From Candidatus Ribeiella danica (GTDB lineage Bacteria; Chloroflexota; Chloroflexia; Chloroflexales; Roseiflexaceae), in contig JADKFS010000001.1 of the NCBI GenBank assembly GCA_016717335.1, positions 930,001-994,000 of the forward strand: a stretch of DNA of 64,000 nucleotides. Reading direction: 5' to 3'. The translations under genes were made by a program, and so were the position numbers. Below, piece after piece: positions 9,905-17,871 of this stretch; position 1 is the first letter of the stretch; the number at the start of each line of letters is the position of its first letter. The notes below the pieces were generated by a model. It had not been told where the DNA came from. It was given only the letters and a program-made list of their open reading frames with translations, and did not search any database.

Positions 9905-10093
9905 TTAACGCGCCGGATGCGCCGCATGGTGCTCTCGAAGGCCATCGGGCCACCAGTCGCCCAGGCCGGCGGTGTCGTCGTCGCGCCCATGGAACCAGCC
10001 GTCGTCGATCACGAACAGCTCGCCGCCGCGATGGGCGTCGAGCTCGGCCAGCGCGATCTGCGAGGGCGCGTCGACGCACGCTTCACGCTTCAC
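9905..10093 (-). pseudogene. Remnant of a GH36 alpha-galactosidase
   Basis: A 62-codon stretch contains LAELDAHRGGELFVIDDGWF followed by HGRDDDTAGLGDWWPD, which matches the strongly conserved strand and substrate-binding stretch of family 36 glycoside hydrolases (ElFViDDGWF.gR.dD.aGLGDW). The catalytic nucleophile and acid regions of a normal enzyme of about 700 residues are absent. The fragment is bounded by palindromic element copy 4 on one side and a TTCACGC heptamer array on the other, so it looks like debris left by deletion between repeats. It should not be translated into a working product. Confidence 0.7.
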
Positions 10094-10103
10094 GCTTCAC
10101 GCG
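10080..10103. repeat. Heptamer array (TTCACGC)x3
   Basis: Three perfect TTCACGC units bounding the GH36 remnant. They may mark a former recombination or insertion point. Confidence 0.7.
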
Positions 10104-10131
10104 CCTGGCGACATGCAAAACAAGCGACCCG

Positions 10132-11289
10132 CTAGCTCTCGTGGCCCATGTCGGGCGTGCCGCGGCCGACCGCCGTGCCGCCCCCGCCGCCGTACAGATC
10201 CTCGGCGTGGTGCGGCGGGCTGGAGGCGCGGTAGTCCTCCAGCAGGTCCTGGAGCATCGCCTCGCGCTGGTCGTACAGCCGCCGCAGCGGGCGCGGCCCG
10301 GCCACCTCCAGCGCATAGGCCGCCATGATCGGCAGCGCGATCGTGCTGTCGGCGTAGCAGACGATCGTGTCGGGCAGCTGGTCGGGGTCGACCTTGCCCC
10401 AGGTCATCGCCTCGCTCGGCGTCGCGCCGCTCAGGCCGCCGGTGTCGGGCCGCGCGTCGGTGACCTGCACGAAGTAGTCGTGGCCCTTCTCGGCGATGCC
10501 CATAATCTCCTGCAGCTGCGGCTCGGTCTGCAGGATGAAGTTCTTGGGCGAGCCGCCGCCGAGAATGATCACCGCGCTCTTCCCGCCGCGCTTCTTGGCC
10601 CGGTGGACGATCGCGGTGCTCTCGTTGACGTCCTGCTCGACATCGAAGCGCAGCTTGTTGCCGGCCAGCGCCAGCGCCGCCACGTTCATGCCGATCGTCG
10701 AGTCGCCGGGGCTGGAGGTGTACATCGGCACGCCGGCCTCGTGCGCCGCCGTCAGCACCGAGACATACTCGAGCTGCATGGCCTTCTCGCGCGCCTGGGT
10801 GTAGCGGCCCAGCAGGTAGTGCAGCTCGGCGGTGCCCATGCTGTGCTGGAACTCGGGGCCGCGGATGCACTGGCGCAGGAACTCGTCCGACTCGAGCAGC
10901 ACGTCCTGGTCGAACAGGATGTCGTAGATCCGGATCAGCTTGCGCTCGCGCAGGTCGCGGTCGTCCACGAACGGCGTGGTGCCCCACAGCTCGAAGCCGA
11001 GCGTGCGGTGCATGTCGTGGTAGAGGTTCGCGCCGGTGCTGACGATCCAGTCGATCAGGCCGGCGCGGATCAGCGGCACCAGCGCGGCGGTGCCCAGGCC
11101 GGTCGGCGTCAGCGCGCCCGAGAGCGTCACGCCGATCGTGACGTCGGGCTGGGCGATCTTGCGGGCGAACAGCTGGCAGGCCTCGCGCAGCCGCGCCGCG
11201 TTGTAGGCGTACAGGTGGTGGTCGACCAGGTCGCGCACGCTCAGGCCGGGCACGATCGGGCGCGGGTCGAGCTTGACGCCGTAGGACAT
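10132..11289 (-). CDS. Deoxyhypusine synthase-like protein
   Basis: 385 residues of the deoxyhypusine synthase (DHS) fold, an NAD-dependent aminobutyl transferase. The NAD-binding segment STGANLYHD (85-93) and the active-site lysine motif GGGSPKNF (Lys249) are present, plus SPGDSTIGMN near 193-202. Bacteria lack the eIF5A substrate; related bacterial enzymes can act as homospermidine synthases or on other diamine acceptors, so the product is probably a polyamine enzyme, but this is inference. ATG 11289 was chosen because upstream in-frame sequence is repeat-derived. The C-terminus carries a low-complexity GGGGG stretch. It is monocistronic, with an extended -10 promoter at 11364-11372. Confidence 0.85.
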   Translation of the reverse strand: MSYGVKLDPRPIVPGLSVRDLVDHHLYAYNAARLREACQLFARKIAQPDVTIGVTLSGALTPTGLGTAALVPLIRAGLIDWIVSTGANLYHDMHRTLGFELWGTTPFVDDRDLRERKLIRIYDILFDQDVLLESDEFLRQCIRGPEFQHSMGTAELHYLLGRYTQAREKAMQLEYVSVLTAAHEAGVPMYTSSPGDSTIGMNVAALALAGNKLRFDVEQDVNESTAIVHRAKKRGGKSAVIILGGGSPKNFILQTEPQLQEIMGIAEKGHDYFVQVTDARPDTGGLSGATPSEAMTWGKVDPDQLPDTIVCYADSTIALPIMAAYALEVAGPRPLRRLYDQREAMLQDLLEDYRASSPPHHAEDLYGGGGGTAVGRGTPDMGHES

Positions 11290-11363
11290 GGGTGCTCTCC
11301 TCTCGGTTGCTATCTTGCGCGCGGGGCGCGCCGCCCCGCCGGTATTGACGCTCGTTGGCGCGC

Positions 11364-11393
11364 CATTGTACCAATAGGCCCCATTCGGGGCAA
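11364..11393 (-). promoter_or_regulatory. Promoter of the DHS-like gene
   Basis: Minus strand: TTGCCC (11388-11393), an 18-bp spacer, then TGGTACAAT with -10 TACAAT (11364-11369). The TGG extension matches other promoters in the window. The leader would be about 70 nt. Confidence 0.5.
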
Positions 11394-11432
11394 GCAGGCT
11401 GCCCGTAGCGCCAGGGCTCGTGCAACGTCGGC

Positions 11433-11462
11433 CCTCACCCCCCTGCCCCCGCTCCCACACGC
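11433..11462. repeat. Half copy of the triple-hairpin element
   Basis: CCCTCACCCCCCTGCCCCCG and CTCCCACACGCGG match the outer arm of the palindromic family, but neither a core stem nor a second arm follows. Between here and 11529 nothing else is recognised. Confidence 0.5.
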
Positions 11463-11529
11463 GGAACCACGGCAGGAGACAACCCGCTGCGCCACGCCTG
11501 ACCCTCCAGACCTAGCCCGTTCTATCCCG

Positions 11530-11705
11530 CTCGCTCGGAATGTTGCTGGGCATGTGCAACCATCGCTGAAGCTGAGACGAGATGATTTGCCGGAGGGGGG
11601 CCGGGGAACCGGCGCGGGTTCCCCCGGGCGGGGGGCCGCGGGCGCAGCACCCCGGAGAAAAGCTGATCAGGTGACCAGGTGACCGGGGGCGCTGCGCCCC
11701 GGAAG
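11530..11705 (-). repeat. G/C-rich repeat family B, copy 3 (inverted)
   Basis: The reverse complement of the unit at 8160-8290: ends with the GGAATGTTGCTGGGCATGTG motif, passes through GAGACGAGATGATTTGCCGG and the GGGGGCCGGGGAACC block, to GGGGCGCTGCGCCCCGGAAG at its outer end. A short TCAGGTGACCAGGTGACC octamer run (11668-11685) is embedded. Confidence 0.8.
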
Positions 11706-11815
11706 AAGCGCCAGGCGCGACTGACAGCTTGACTCCGCCTACACGCTATGCTACGATCGGCCCTGCCCTCCATAGCTCGCCCACGCTCGCCTGTATCTGT
11801 CAGAGGAGGTCGCGC

Positions 11816-13738
11816 GTGCCCACCAATGATCCCGCCACCGGCATGCCGCCGATGATCGGCCGGCGCCTCTCCATCCCCGAGTGGCTCAGCTACGTCGCCG
11901 CCTACGACTTCGGGACGATCGCGCCGTCGCGCCTGGTGCTGCACCACACCTTCGTGCCGACCGTCGCCCAGTGGGCCGGCCAGCGCTCGATGCTCGGCAT
12001 CCAGCGCTTCTACGCCGGCAAGGGCTGGACGGCGGCGCCACACGTCTTCGCCGCGCCGGATGGGATCTGGCTGTTTACGCCGCTGAAGGATGTCGGCATC
12101 CACGCCGGCACCGGCAACTCGGGCACGACCAACGGGAGGTTCTGGTACTCGATCGGCCTGGAGACCGTCGGCGACTACGACGGCGCGCGGCCCTCCGGCC
12201 CGGTCTGGGAGAACGCCAAGGCGGTGATGGGCGGCCTGTCCAGGCGCGTCGGCATCGCGCCGCGCCAGCTGATCTCGTTCCACCGCGACTACACCAACCA
12301 GAAGAGCTGCCCCGGCTGGGCCGTGACCAAGGACTGGGTCTTCGGCGAGATCGACGCATGGCTGGCGAACCAGGCCCCGCCGCCGCCGCCGCCGCCCGGC
12401 CCGATCGGCCAGCCGACGCCGGGGGTCGAGGCGCTGCTTGAGACGCTGATGGACGAGAGCTACCGCCGGCGCGGCGAGGGCTACAACAGCGACTGGGCCT
12501 TCCACCAGTACGCCGTGCAGAGCGGGCTGGGCTTCCCGATCGGCCGGAGCGCTCAGATGCAGGTCGACGGGGTGGCCTACGCCTACCAGCCGTTCGCCCG
12601 CGACACGCTCTACAACCAGGTGCCCAACTGGGGCGACGTGCGGCGCCTGTCGGAGCTGCTGCGCGGCAGCATCCCGCCCGGCGGCCTGGGCCTGGCTCTG
12701 CTCGATGCGACCTACCGCGCCGGCGGGGCGACGTTCCACCCCGACTGGGCCTTCCACCAGTACGCGCTGTCCAGCAAGCTCGGCCCGCCGATCGGCGAGA
12801 GCGCCCTGCTGACAGTAGACGGCGTCCAATACAGCTACCAGGTCTTCGCCGTGGACACGCTGTTCAACCGCGTGCCGAACTGGAGCGACGTCCACGGGCT
12901 CAGCGAGCTGGCCACCGCCACCGCCCCGGCGTCGGTCCGGGTGCGCGACGCGCTGCTGACCCAGACCTACGCCCGCTCCGGCGCGACCTACCACCCCGAC
13001 TGGGCCTTCCACCAGCTCGCGCGCGGCTGGGGCCTGGGCGCGCCGCTCTCGGACTCCTACCGCGTCGCGTCGGGCGCGACCCAGTATGCCATCCAAGTCT
13101 ACGCCACCGATACGCTCTACAATGTCGTGCCGAGCTGGAGCGACGTGCGCCGGCTCAGCCAGATCGCCGCGCCAAGCTCGGCGATCCCCGCGACGCGCGG
13201 CGCCCCAGCCGGCGGGCTGCTCGCGCCCGGCGCCCGGCTGGAGCCTGATCCCGCGCCGTTCCATATCCTGCAGTACAGCCCGGCCCGCGCCGCGGCGACG
13301 GCCTACGGCCCGCGCTACGGCTCGAAGATCGCGCTGATCGTGCTGCACGGCGACCCGGCGCCGGCCGACCGGGCGCTGGCGGCGATGACGGCGATCGACG
13401 CGCCCGCTGCCGCGCACTACTACGTCGCCGCGTCCGGCGCGATCTACCAGATCGTCGACGACGACGACGCGGCCTGGCACGCCGGCATGGCCACCTGGAA
13501 CGGCCGGCAGCAGAACATCAACCGGATCAGCCTGGGCGTCGTGGCCGAGCGCGGGCCGGCCGGCTACACCAGCCAGCAGCTCGACGCGTTGGCCTGGCTG
13601 GCGGGCACCCTGCGCGACCGCTACGGACTGCCGGCCGACGCGCTGCAGCGCTGGGGCGACCTCGACCCGCGCCACGCCGACGACCCGCCCGGCTTCCCGT
13701 GGGCACAGTTTGTGTCAAGGATGAAGGATGAAGGATGA
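11816..13738 (+). CDS. Double N-acetylmuramoyl-L-alanine amidase-like protein with three internal repeats
   Basis: 640 residues. Residues 35-185 form an Amidase_2/PGRP-type domain with zinc-ligand candidates LVLHHTF (about 41-46) and HRDYTNQKSCPG, and a GIHAGTGN segment, which would cut the MurNAc-L-Ala bond of peptidoglycan. A Pro tract follows, then three repeats of about 85 residues starting near 211, 294 and 380, each with (N/P)DWAFHQ and DTLYNxVP or a close variant, plus WxDV. A second amidase-like domain (505-640) keeps LHGD and AWHAGMATWNG but reads RWGDLDPRH where His is expected, so it may be inactive. GTG 11816 follows AGAGGAGG. No signal peptide is seen. The last codons (MKDEG) and the TGA come from a GGATGAA heptamer array. 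Confidence 0.85.
   Translation: MPTNDPATGMPPMIGRRLSIPEWLSYVAAYDFGTIAPSRLVLHHTFVPTVAQWAGQRSMLGIQRFYAGKGWTAAPHVFAAPDGIWLFTPLKDVGIHAGTGNSGTTNGRFWYSIGLETVGDYDGARPSGPVWENAKAVMGGLSRRVGIAPRQLISFHRDYTNQKSCPGWAVTKDWVFGEIDAWLANQAPPPPPPPGPIGQPTPGVEALLETLMDESYRRRGEGYNSDWAFHQYAVQSGLGFPIGRSAQMQVDGVAYAYQPFARDTLYNQVPNWGDVRRLSELLRGSIPPGGLGLALLDATYRAGGATFHPDWAFHQYALSSKLGPPIGESALLTVDGVQYSYQVFAVDTLFNRVPNWSDVHGLSELATATAPASVRVRDALLTQTYARSGATYHPDWAFHQLARGWGLGAPLSDSYRVASGATQYAIQVYATDTLYNVVPSWSDVRRLSQIAAPSSAIPATRGAPAGGLLAPGARLEPDPAPFHILQYSPARAAATAYGPRYGSKIALIVLHGDPAPADRALAAMTAIDAPAAAHYYVAASGAIYQIVDDDDAAWHAGMATWNGRQQNINRISLGVVAERGPAGYTSQQLDALAWLAGTLRDRYGLPADALQRWGDLDPRHADDPPGFPWAQFVSRMKDEG
13718..13737. repeat. Heptamer array supplying the amidase stop codon
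   Basis: Nearly three units of AAGGATG. In the amidase frame they read AAG GAT GAA GGA TGA, giving the C-terminal KDEG and the stop. Confidence 0.85.
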
Positions 13739-13802
13739 AGCGCCGCTCAGACGCGTTTCCACCTGACAGCGATCTGCTTGACAGTTGGAAGGGGTTTTCA
13801 TT

Positions 13803-13970
13803 CGTGGCACTGTGACGCGCTCGATCACCCCGCCCTCTGCCCCCGCCCCTGGGAGGGGAAGGGGTGTGTTCTGTGGTGCTGTGGTGCGCTGCTCTGCAGC
13901 GCACCACAGCACCAACAAAAATCCCCCCTCTCCCACTGGGAGAGGGGGGGCAGGGGGGTGAGGGCGGGCA
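13803..13970. repeat. Triple-hairpin palindromic element, copy 5
   Basis: Left flank TGTGACGCGCTCGATCACCC, small hairpin around CCCCGCCCCTGGGAGGGG, core stem 13874-13892/13896-13914 (19 bp, perfect, TCT loop) and right arm CCCCCCTCTCCC-actg-GGGAGAGGGG. Its core is nearly that of copy 8, with one T:A pair replaced by C:G on both sides of the stem. Confidence 0.85.
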
Positions 13971-13993
13971 TCACAGCAAGAGAAGGATTGCCT

Positions 13994-16198
13994 ATGCCAA
14001 TCCCAGATGAAGAGATCGACAGGCGCTGGATCTGGGCATTGCCGAGCGAGGCGGTCGGCGAGGTGCTGTCGCGGCTGCCGTCAGATCGCGCGAGGCGCGC
14101 CTACACCTACCTGGTGCTGCCGGCAGACGATCGGCGCTACCTGGCGGTGCGCTGGGTCGAGATCGAGCAGATCGCCGCTGCGATGCGGCAGGACATCAGC
14201 GCGATCGCGATCGGGGCGCTGGCCGGGCTGCCCGCGCCTGTCGCGGCGGTCGAGCAGAGCAGCATGGGCAAGAGCGCCGCGCGTGAGCTGCGCGACGCGC
14301 AGCCCGGCAAGCGGCTGGTGGTGCTCTCCGGCGGCCGGCCGATCGGGCTGCTGACCCGCGAGCTGCTCGAGGCGCGCGATCTCGGCCCCGACCCGCTTAT
14401 GATCCCTAAGACCCCGCTCAGCCCGCGGCCCCCCACCCGGCGAGCCGCGCCGCAGGCGCCCGAGCCGAGGCCCGGCGCGGGCGCGCCGTCTGCGGCAGAG
14501 CCGCCCGCGCAGCCGGAGGCCGCCGCGAGCGCGCCGCCGGATTCTGCGCCGCCCCCGCCGCAGGCCGACACGCGCGTGATCAACGGCTGGATCGACGGCG
14601 TCGACCCGAAGCGGCCGCTGGCCGCGCGCGTCCCGTACGAGCTGAAGTTCAACGTCGATCAGCCGCGCAAGGACGCGATCGTGGCGATCGGCGGCGTGGG
14701 CCGCACGCTCGGCGACGCGATCGCCCAGACGCCGGGCGACCTGGCGACGATCTTGGTCGTGCTCGAGCCGGGCGACTTCACGCTCTACGGCGTCGACTCG
14801 CTCGAGATCGTGGTTCCGAAGGCGATCAACGCCGCCTCTAAGAATATCATCACCTTCACGATCGAGGCCAGCCAGGATGGCGCCGCCAAGCTCAACGCGA
14901 TCTTCTACATCAACGGCACGATGTTCCAGCGCGTCCAGGTCACGGCGCAGGTCGGCGGCGAGGTGGCGGACGACCGGCTCGCGATCGTGAGCGCCGCCAG
15001 CGGGCTGACCCTCGGCAGCGCGGTCGCCAGGCCGTCTCACGCGCGCGACCAGATTGTCGACGTGATGATCATCCAGCGCGAGCCCGGCTACCAGGTGATC
15101 GCCCAGGGCGGCGGCGTCTCGAAGGCCTTCCTCAACATCAGCACCGCCGAGGTGGCCGGCTGGATCAAGCGCGCCCGCCAGACTCTGCAGGAGATCGTGC
15201 ACCTGCAGGACGCCGGCGGGAACTTCATCTACCAGGACCAGAACACCACCATCCCGCCCGAGATCCACGCCGCGTCGCTCAAGAAGATGGCGGTGATCGG
15301 GCAGTTTCTGTACGAGGAGCTGTTCTACGGCAACAACGGCATCGACGCGCACGCGATGGGCGACCTGCTGCGCGACCTCTCGCGCAAGCGCCCGCTGCGC
15401 GTCCAGATCTTCGCCGAGCGCTTCTTCTTCCCGTGGTCGTTCCTCTACACCGGCGACGACGTGGACAACCCCGACGCCACGCAGTTCTGGGGCTTCAAGC
15501 ACATCATCGAGTACCTGCCCGAGTTCAGCGTCAGCACCCTGGTCAACTTCAGCCCGGCGATCGAGGTCGGCGACACAGTCGACATGGCCTTCGTGAGCAA
15601 CGACACGATCGACGCGCAGTTCGGGCGGCCGCTGCTGCAAGACCAGCGCGAGTTCTTCAAGAATCTGCCCGGCGTCAGCGTCCAGCTCTGCCCGAACGTG
15701 CAGGACCTGGTCACGCTGCTGCGCGGCCCCGACGGACCGCCGCTGATCTACTTCTACTGCCACGCCGTGAGCAAGTTCCCGGACGAGGAGGGCGGCGTGG
15801 ACGCCTCGCGGCTCGCGCTGACCGACGACAAGATCGCGCTGTTCGACCTGAAGATCAAGGTGCGATCGTCCCTGCCGCCGCTGAGCAGGGCGCCGCTGGT
15901 GTTCTTGAACGCCTGCGAGAGCGCCGAGCTGAGCCCGTACCTGTACGACGGCCTGATGCCGTTCCTGATCGGGCGCGGCGCGCGCGGCATGATCGGCACC
16001 GAGGTCGAGACGCCTGCGATGTTCGCAGCCGAGTTCGCCAAGGAGTTCCTGAAGCGATTCATCGCCGGGGGTGTTTCGCTCGGCGAGCTGCTGCGCGCCA
16101 TGCGGATCGAGTACCTGGAGCGCAAGAATAACATCATGGGCCTGGTCTACGCGCTCTACAGCAGCGGCGACGTGACCATCCAGCGGCCGGGCCTATAG
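13994..16198 (+). CDS. CHAT-domain protein (caspase-like peptidase)
   Basis: 734 residues. The C-terminal CHAT domain has the caspase-type dyad: His590 in IYFYCHAVSK and Cys641 in VFLNACESAE, ending with the family tail (NNIMGLVYALYSSGDVTI). The N-terminal 120 residues end with VVLSGGRPIGLLTRELLEA, resembling half a CBS module; residues 140-190 are a Pro/Ala linker; the middle (200-400) looks like a beta-rich domain. ATG 13994 follows AGAAGGATTG. CHAT proteases act in bacterial cell-death and defence pathways and in regulated proteolysis, so a signal-activated protease is possible but unproved; no effector gene is recognisable beside it. The stop codon lies inside the left terminal repeat of a MITE-like element. 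Confidence 0.85.
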   Translation: MPIPDEEIDRRWIWALPSEAVGEVLSRLPSDRARRAYTYLVLPADDRRYLAVRWVEIEQIAAAMRQDISAIAIGALAGLPAPVAAVEQSSMGKSAARELRDAQPGKRLVVLSGGRPIGLLTRELLEARDLGPDPLMIPKTPLSPRPPTRRAAPQAPEPRPGAGAPSAAEPPAQPEAAASAPPDSAPPPPQADTRVINGWIDGVDPKRPLAARVPYELKFNVDQPRKDAIVAIGGVGRTLGDAIAQTPGDLATILVVLEPGDFTLYGVDSLEIVVPKAINAASKNIITFTIEASQDGAAKLNAIFYINGTMFQRVQVTAQVGGEVADDRLAIVSAASGLTLGSAVARPSHARDQIVDVMIIQREPGYQVIAQGGGVSKAFLNISTAEVAGWIKRARQTLQEIVHLQDAGGNFIYQDQNTTIPPEIHAASLKKMAVIGQFLYEELFYGNNGIDAHAMGDLLRDLSRKRPLRVQIFAERFFFPWSFLYTGDDVDNPDATQFWGFKHIIEYLPEFSVSTLVNFSPAIEVGDTVDMAFVSNDTIDAQFGRPLLQDQREFFKNLPGVSVQLCPNVQDLVTLLRGPDGPPLIYFYCHAVSKFPDEEGGVDASRLALTDDKIALFDLKIKVRSSLPPLSRAPLVFLNACESAELSPYLYDGLMPFLIGRGARGMIGTEVETPAMFAAEFAKEFLKRFIAGGVSLGELLRAMRIEYLERKNNIMGLVYALYSSGDVTIQRPGL

Positions 16199-16297
16199 CA
16201 GTGGGCAGTCGGCAGGCGCCAGTCGGCAGTAAGACGGATAGCATCACAAAGGCTTCTCGTTCTTGCGTAGTGGCTCAATAGTTTGCTCACGGCTGTA
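16194..16297. mobile_element. MITE-like 105-bp element, copy 2
   Basis: TATAGCAGTGGG at the left and CTCACGGCTGTA at the right. It is alignable throughout with copy 1 at 4217-4321. The CHAT gene's TAG (16196-16198) falls within the left terminal repeat. Confidence 0.7.
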
Positions 16298-16338
16298 GAA
16301 CCGGTGATGGGGCGAGTCGCGATACAGCAACGCGACGA

Positions 16339-16579
16339 AATGTCATCTTGTCATCTTGTCATCTTGTCATCGTGTCATCGTGTCACCTTGTCTCCGTGTC
16401 ATCGTGTCATCGTGTCATCGTGTCATCGTGTCATCGTGTCATCGTGTCATCGTGTCATCGTGTCATCGTGTCATCGTGTCATCGTGTCATCGTGTCATCT
16501 GGTCACCTGGTCACCTGGTCTCCTGGTCACCTGGTCACCTGGTCACCTGGTCTCCTTGTCTCCTTGTCTCCTTGTCTTG
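16339..16579 (+). repeat. Long octamer tandem array
   Basis: About thirty contiguous 8-bp units, moving through variants CATCTTGT, CATCGTGT, CACCTGGT and CTCCTTGT. It is the longest simple array in the window. All units share the T-C-pyrimidine/TTGT or TGGT skeleton. It ends within a few bases of the globin gene's TATAAT and contributes its -35. Confidence 0.9.
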
Positions 16580-16585
16580 TATAAT
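16556..16585 (+). promoter_or_regulatory. Promoter of the truncated haemoglobin gene
   Basis: TTGTCT (16556-16561) inside the octamer array, an 18-bp spacer, and a perfect TATAAT (16580-16585). The ATG at 16592 lies six bases after the -10, so the message is probably leaderless. Confidence 0.65.
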
Positions 16586-16591
16586 GGGCGC

Positions 16592-16996
16592 ATGACAGAT
16601 CAACCGACCATCTACGCGCTCGCCGGCGGCGACGCGCCCTTCCGCCGCCTGGTCGACGGCTTCTACGCGCGCGTCGAGCGCGACCCGCTGCTGCGCCCGC
16701 TGTTCCCCGACGACCTGGAGCCGGGCAAAGAGCGGCAGTTCCTATTCATCACGCAGTACTTCGGCGGGCCGGCGCGCTACAACGAGCAGCGCGGCCACCC
16801 GCGGCTGCGCGCGCGCCACGCGCCGTTCCCGATCGGGCAGGCCGAGCGCGACGCCTGGGCCGCCCACATGCTCGCGGCGATCGACGAGGCCGGCTTTGCC
16901 GAGCCGGCGCGCGGCGCGCTGCGCGACTACTTCGAGCGCGCCGCGACGTTCCTGATCAACCGGTCGGTCCAGCCTGGCATCGAGCTGCTCGGCTGA
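16592..16996 (+). CDS. Group II truncated haemoglobin
   Basis: 134 residues, the usual size of a 2-on-2 globin. It has LVDGFYARVERDPLLRPLFPD at the B-E region, QYFGGPARYNEQRGHPRLRARH with the proximal histidine in RARHAPFPI, and a conserved Trp at the G helix start (ERDAWAAHM), features of the group II (GlbO/TrHbO) type. Such proteins bind O2 or NO and are linked to respiration or nitrosative stress. It is cytosolic. No ribosome binding site is visible; the TATAAT only six bases upstream points to leaderless translation, with the start fixed at the single ATG before the conserved N-terminus. Confidence 0.9.
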   Translation: MTDQPTIYALAGGDAPFRRLVDGFYARVERDPLLRPLFPDDLEPGKERQFLFITQYFGGPARYNEQRGHPRLRARHAPFPIGQAERDAWAAHMLAAIDEAGFAEPARGALRDYFERAATFLINRSVQPGIELLG

Positions 16997-17134
16997 GGGC
17001 GCCCGAGCGAGCTGAACTGAGTTGTAACCTCGCCGTGATAGGCTGCCCTTTCACCGGCCTACCGCACAGACCTGGCGCACTCTTGAACGCTCGCGCGGGC
17101 AAGACGGAGCAGCGCGATTGTAAGGAGCATGAGG

Positions 17135-17788
17135 ATGCAGACGATTCCTGGGCGATTCAACGGGAAGACGATTGAGCTACTCGACGACGCGCCGGTGAGC
17201 GGCGATTCCTATGTCCTGGTAACGTTCCTTGAGGGCAGCATGGAGCTGGCGGCCGCCCGCCAGCAGCGCCGGTCGGTCAGCGTGGCGATGTTCAGCCTGG
17301 ACCGCTACCGCGAGCCGCTGCGCCAGCGCATGTCCAAGCCCTCGCCGACGATTGACCGCCAGCGCCCCTTCAGCGTCGGCGAGATCATGACCCGCAAGAT
17401 CATCTCGGTGCCGCCGACCGCCACCGTTATGGAGGCGATGCACCTGATGCACGGGCACGGCATCACGAGCATCCTGGTCGAGCCGAACCAGGGCGGCGAG
17501 TGGGGCATCATGACCATGCGCGACGTGCTCAAGCGGATCGTCACGCCCAACCTCGCGCCCGAGGATGTGCCGGTCGGCGAGATCGCCTCGCGGCCGCTGA
17601 TCTACGTGACGGCCGAGATGAGCCTGCGCGACTGCGGCGAGCTGATGATCACCCGGAACATCCGGCGCGCGATCATCGCCGAGCAGGGCCAGCCGGTCGG
17701 CATCGTCAGCGACACCGACATCTTCCAGGTCGTCGAGGAGCGCGGCTGGGGCCCGCCGCCGCCGCCGATGGAGGAGGATCACCTCTAG
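17135..17788 (+). CDS. CBS-domain-pair protein
   Basis: 217 residues. After about 75 residues of unrecognised N-terminal sequence come two CBS motifs: VGEIMTRKIISVPPTATVMEA through WGIMTMRDVLKRIV (about 80-137), and VGEIASRPLIYVTAEMSL through PVGIVSDTDIFQVV (about 143-205). CBS pairs bind adenosine nucleotides and regulate partner proteins. The tail is PPPPP followed by MEEDHL. ATG 17135 was preferred to 17129 because AAGGAG lies seven bases before it and only one base before the other. The TAG stop opens a GTAGTCA heptamer array that forms half of a terminator-like hairpin with icd. Confidence 0.85.
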   Translation: MQTIPGRFNGKTIELLDDAPVSGDSYVLVTFLEGSMELAAARQQRRSVSVAMFSLDRYREPLRQRMSKPSPTIDRQRPFSVGEIMTRKIISVPPTATVMEAMHLMHGHGITSILVEPNQGGEWGIMTMRDVLKRIVTPNLAPEDVPVGEIASRPLIYVTAEMSLRDCGELMITRNIRRAIIAEQGQPVGIVSDTDIFQVVEERGWGPPPPPMEEDHL

Positions 17789-17857
17789 TAGTCAGTAGTC
17801 AGTAGTCAGTAGTCAGTACCAAAGATCTGCGATGAAACCGTTGGTACCGACTACTGG
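17786..17857. terminator. Candidate bidirectional terminator built from GTAGTCA heptamers
   Basis: Four GTAGTCA-type units end in GTAGTCAGTACCAA (17809-17822), which pairs with TTGGTACCGACTAC (17841-17854) across an 18-base loop, with one mismatch. It lies between convergent CBS and icd genes. T-runs are weak. Confidence 0.5.
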
Positions 17858-17871
17858 CATCTGACGACCAA

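Noticed and set aside
14081..15763. Long minus-strand open frame opposite the CHAT gene
   Set aside because: Composition is typical of antisense GC-rich shadow; the plus strand has the His/Cys dyad, a good start and a ribosome binding site.
16339..16579. Repeat array that could be mistaken for CRISPR
   Set aside because: Units are 8 bp, contiguous, with no spacers of 25-40 bp and no cas genes nearby.
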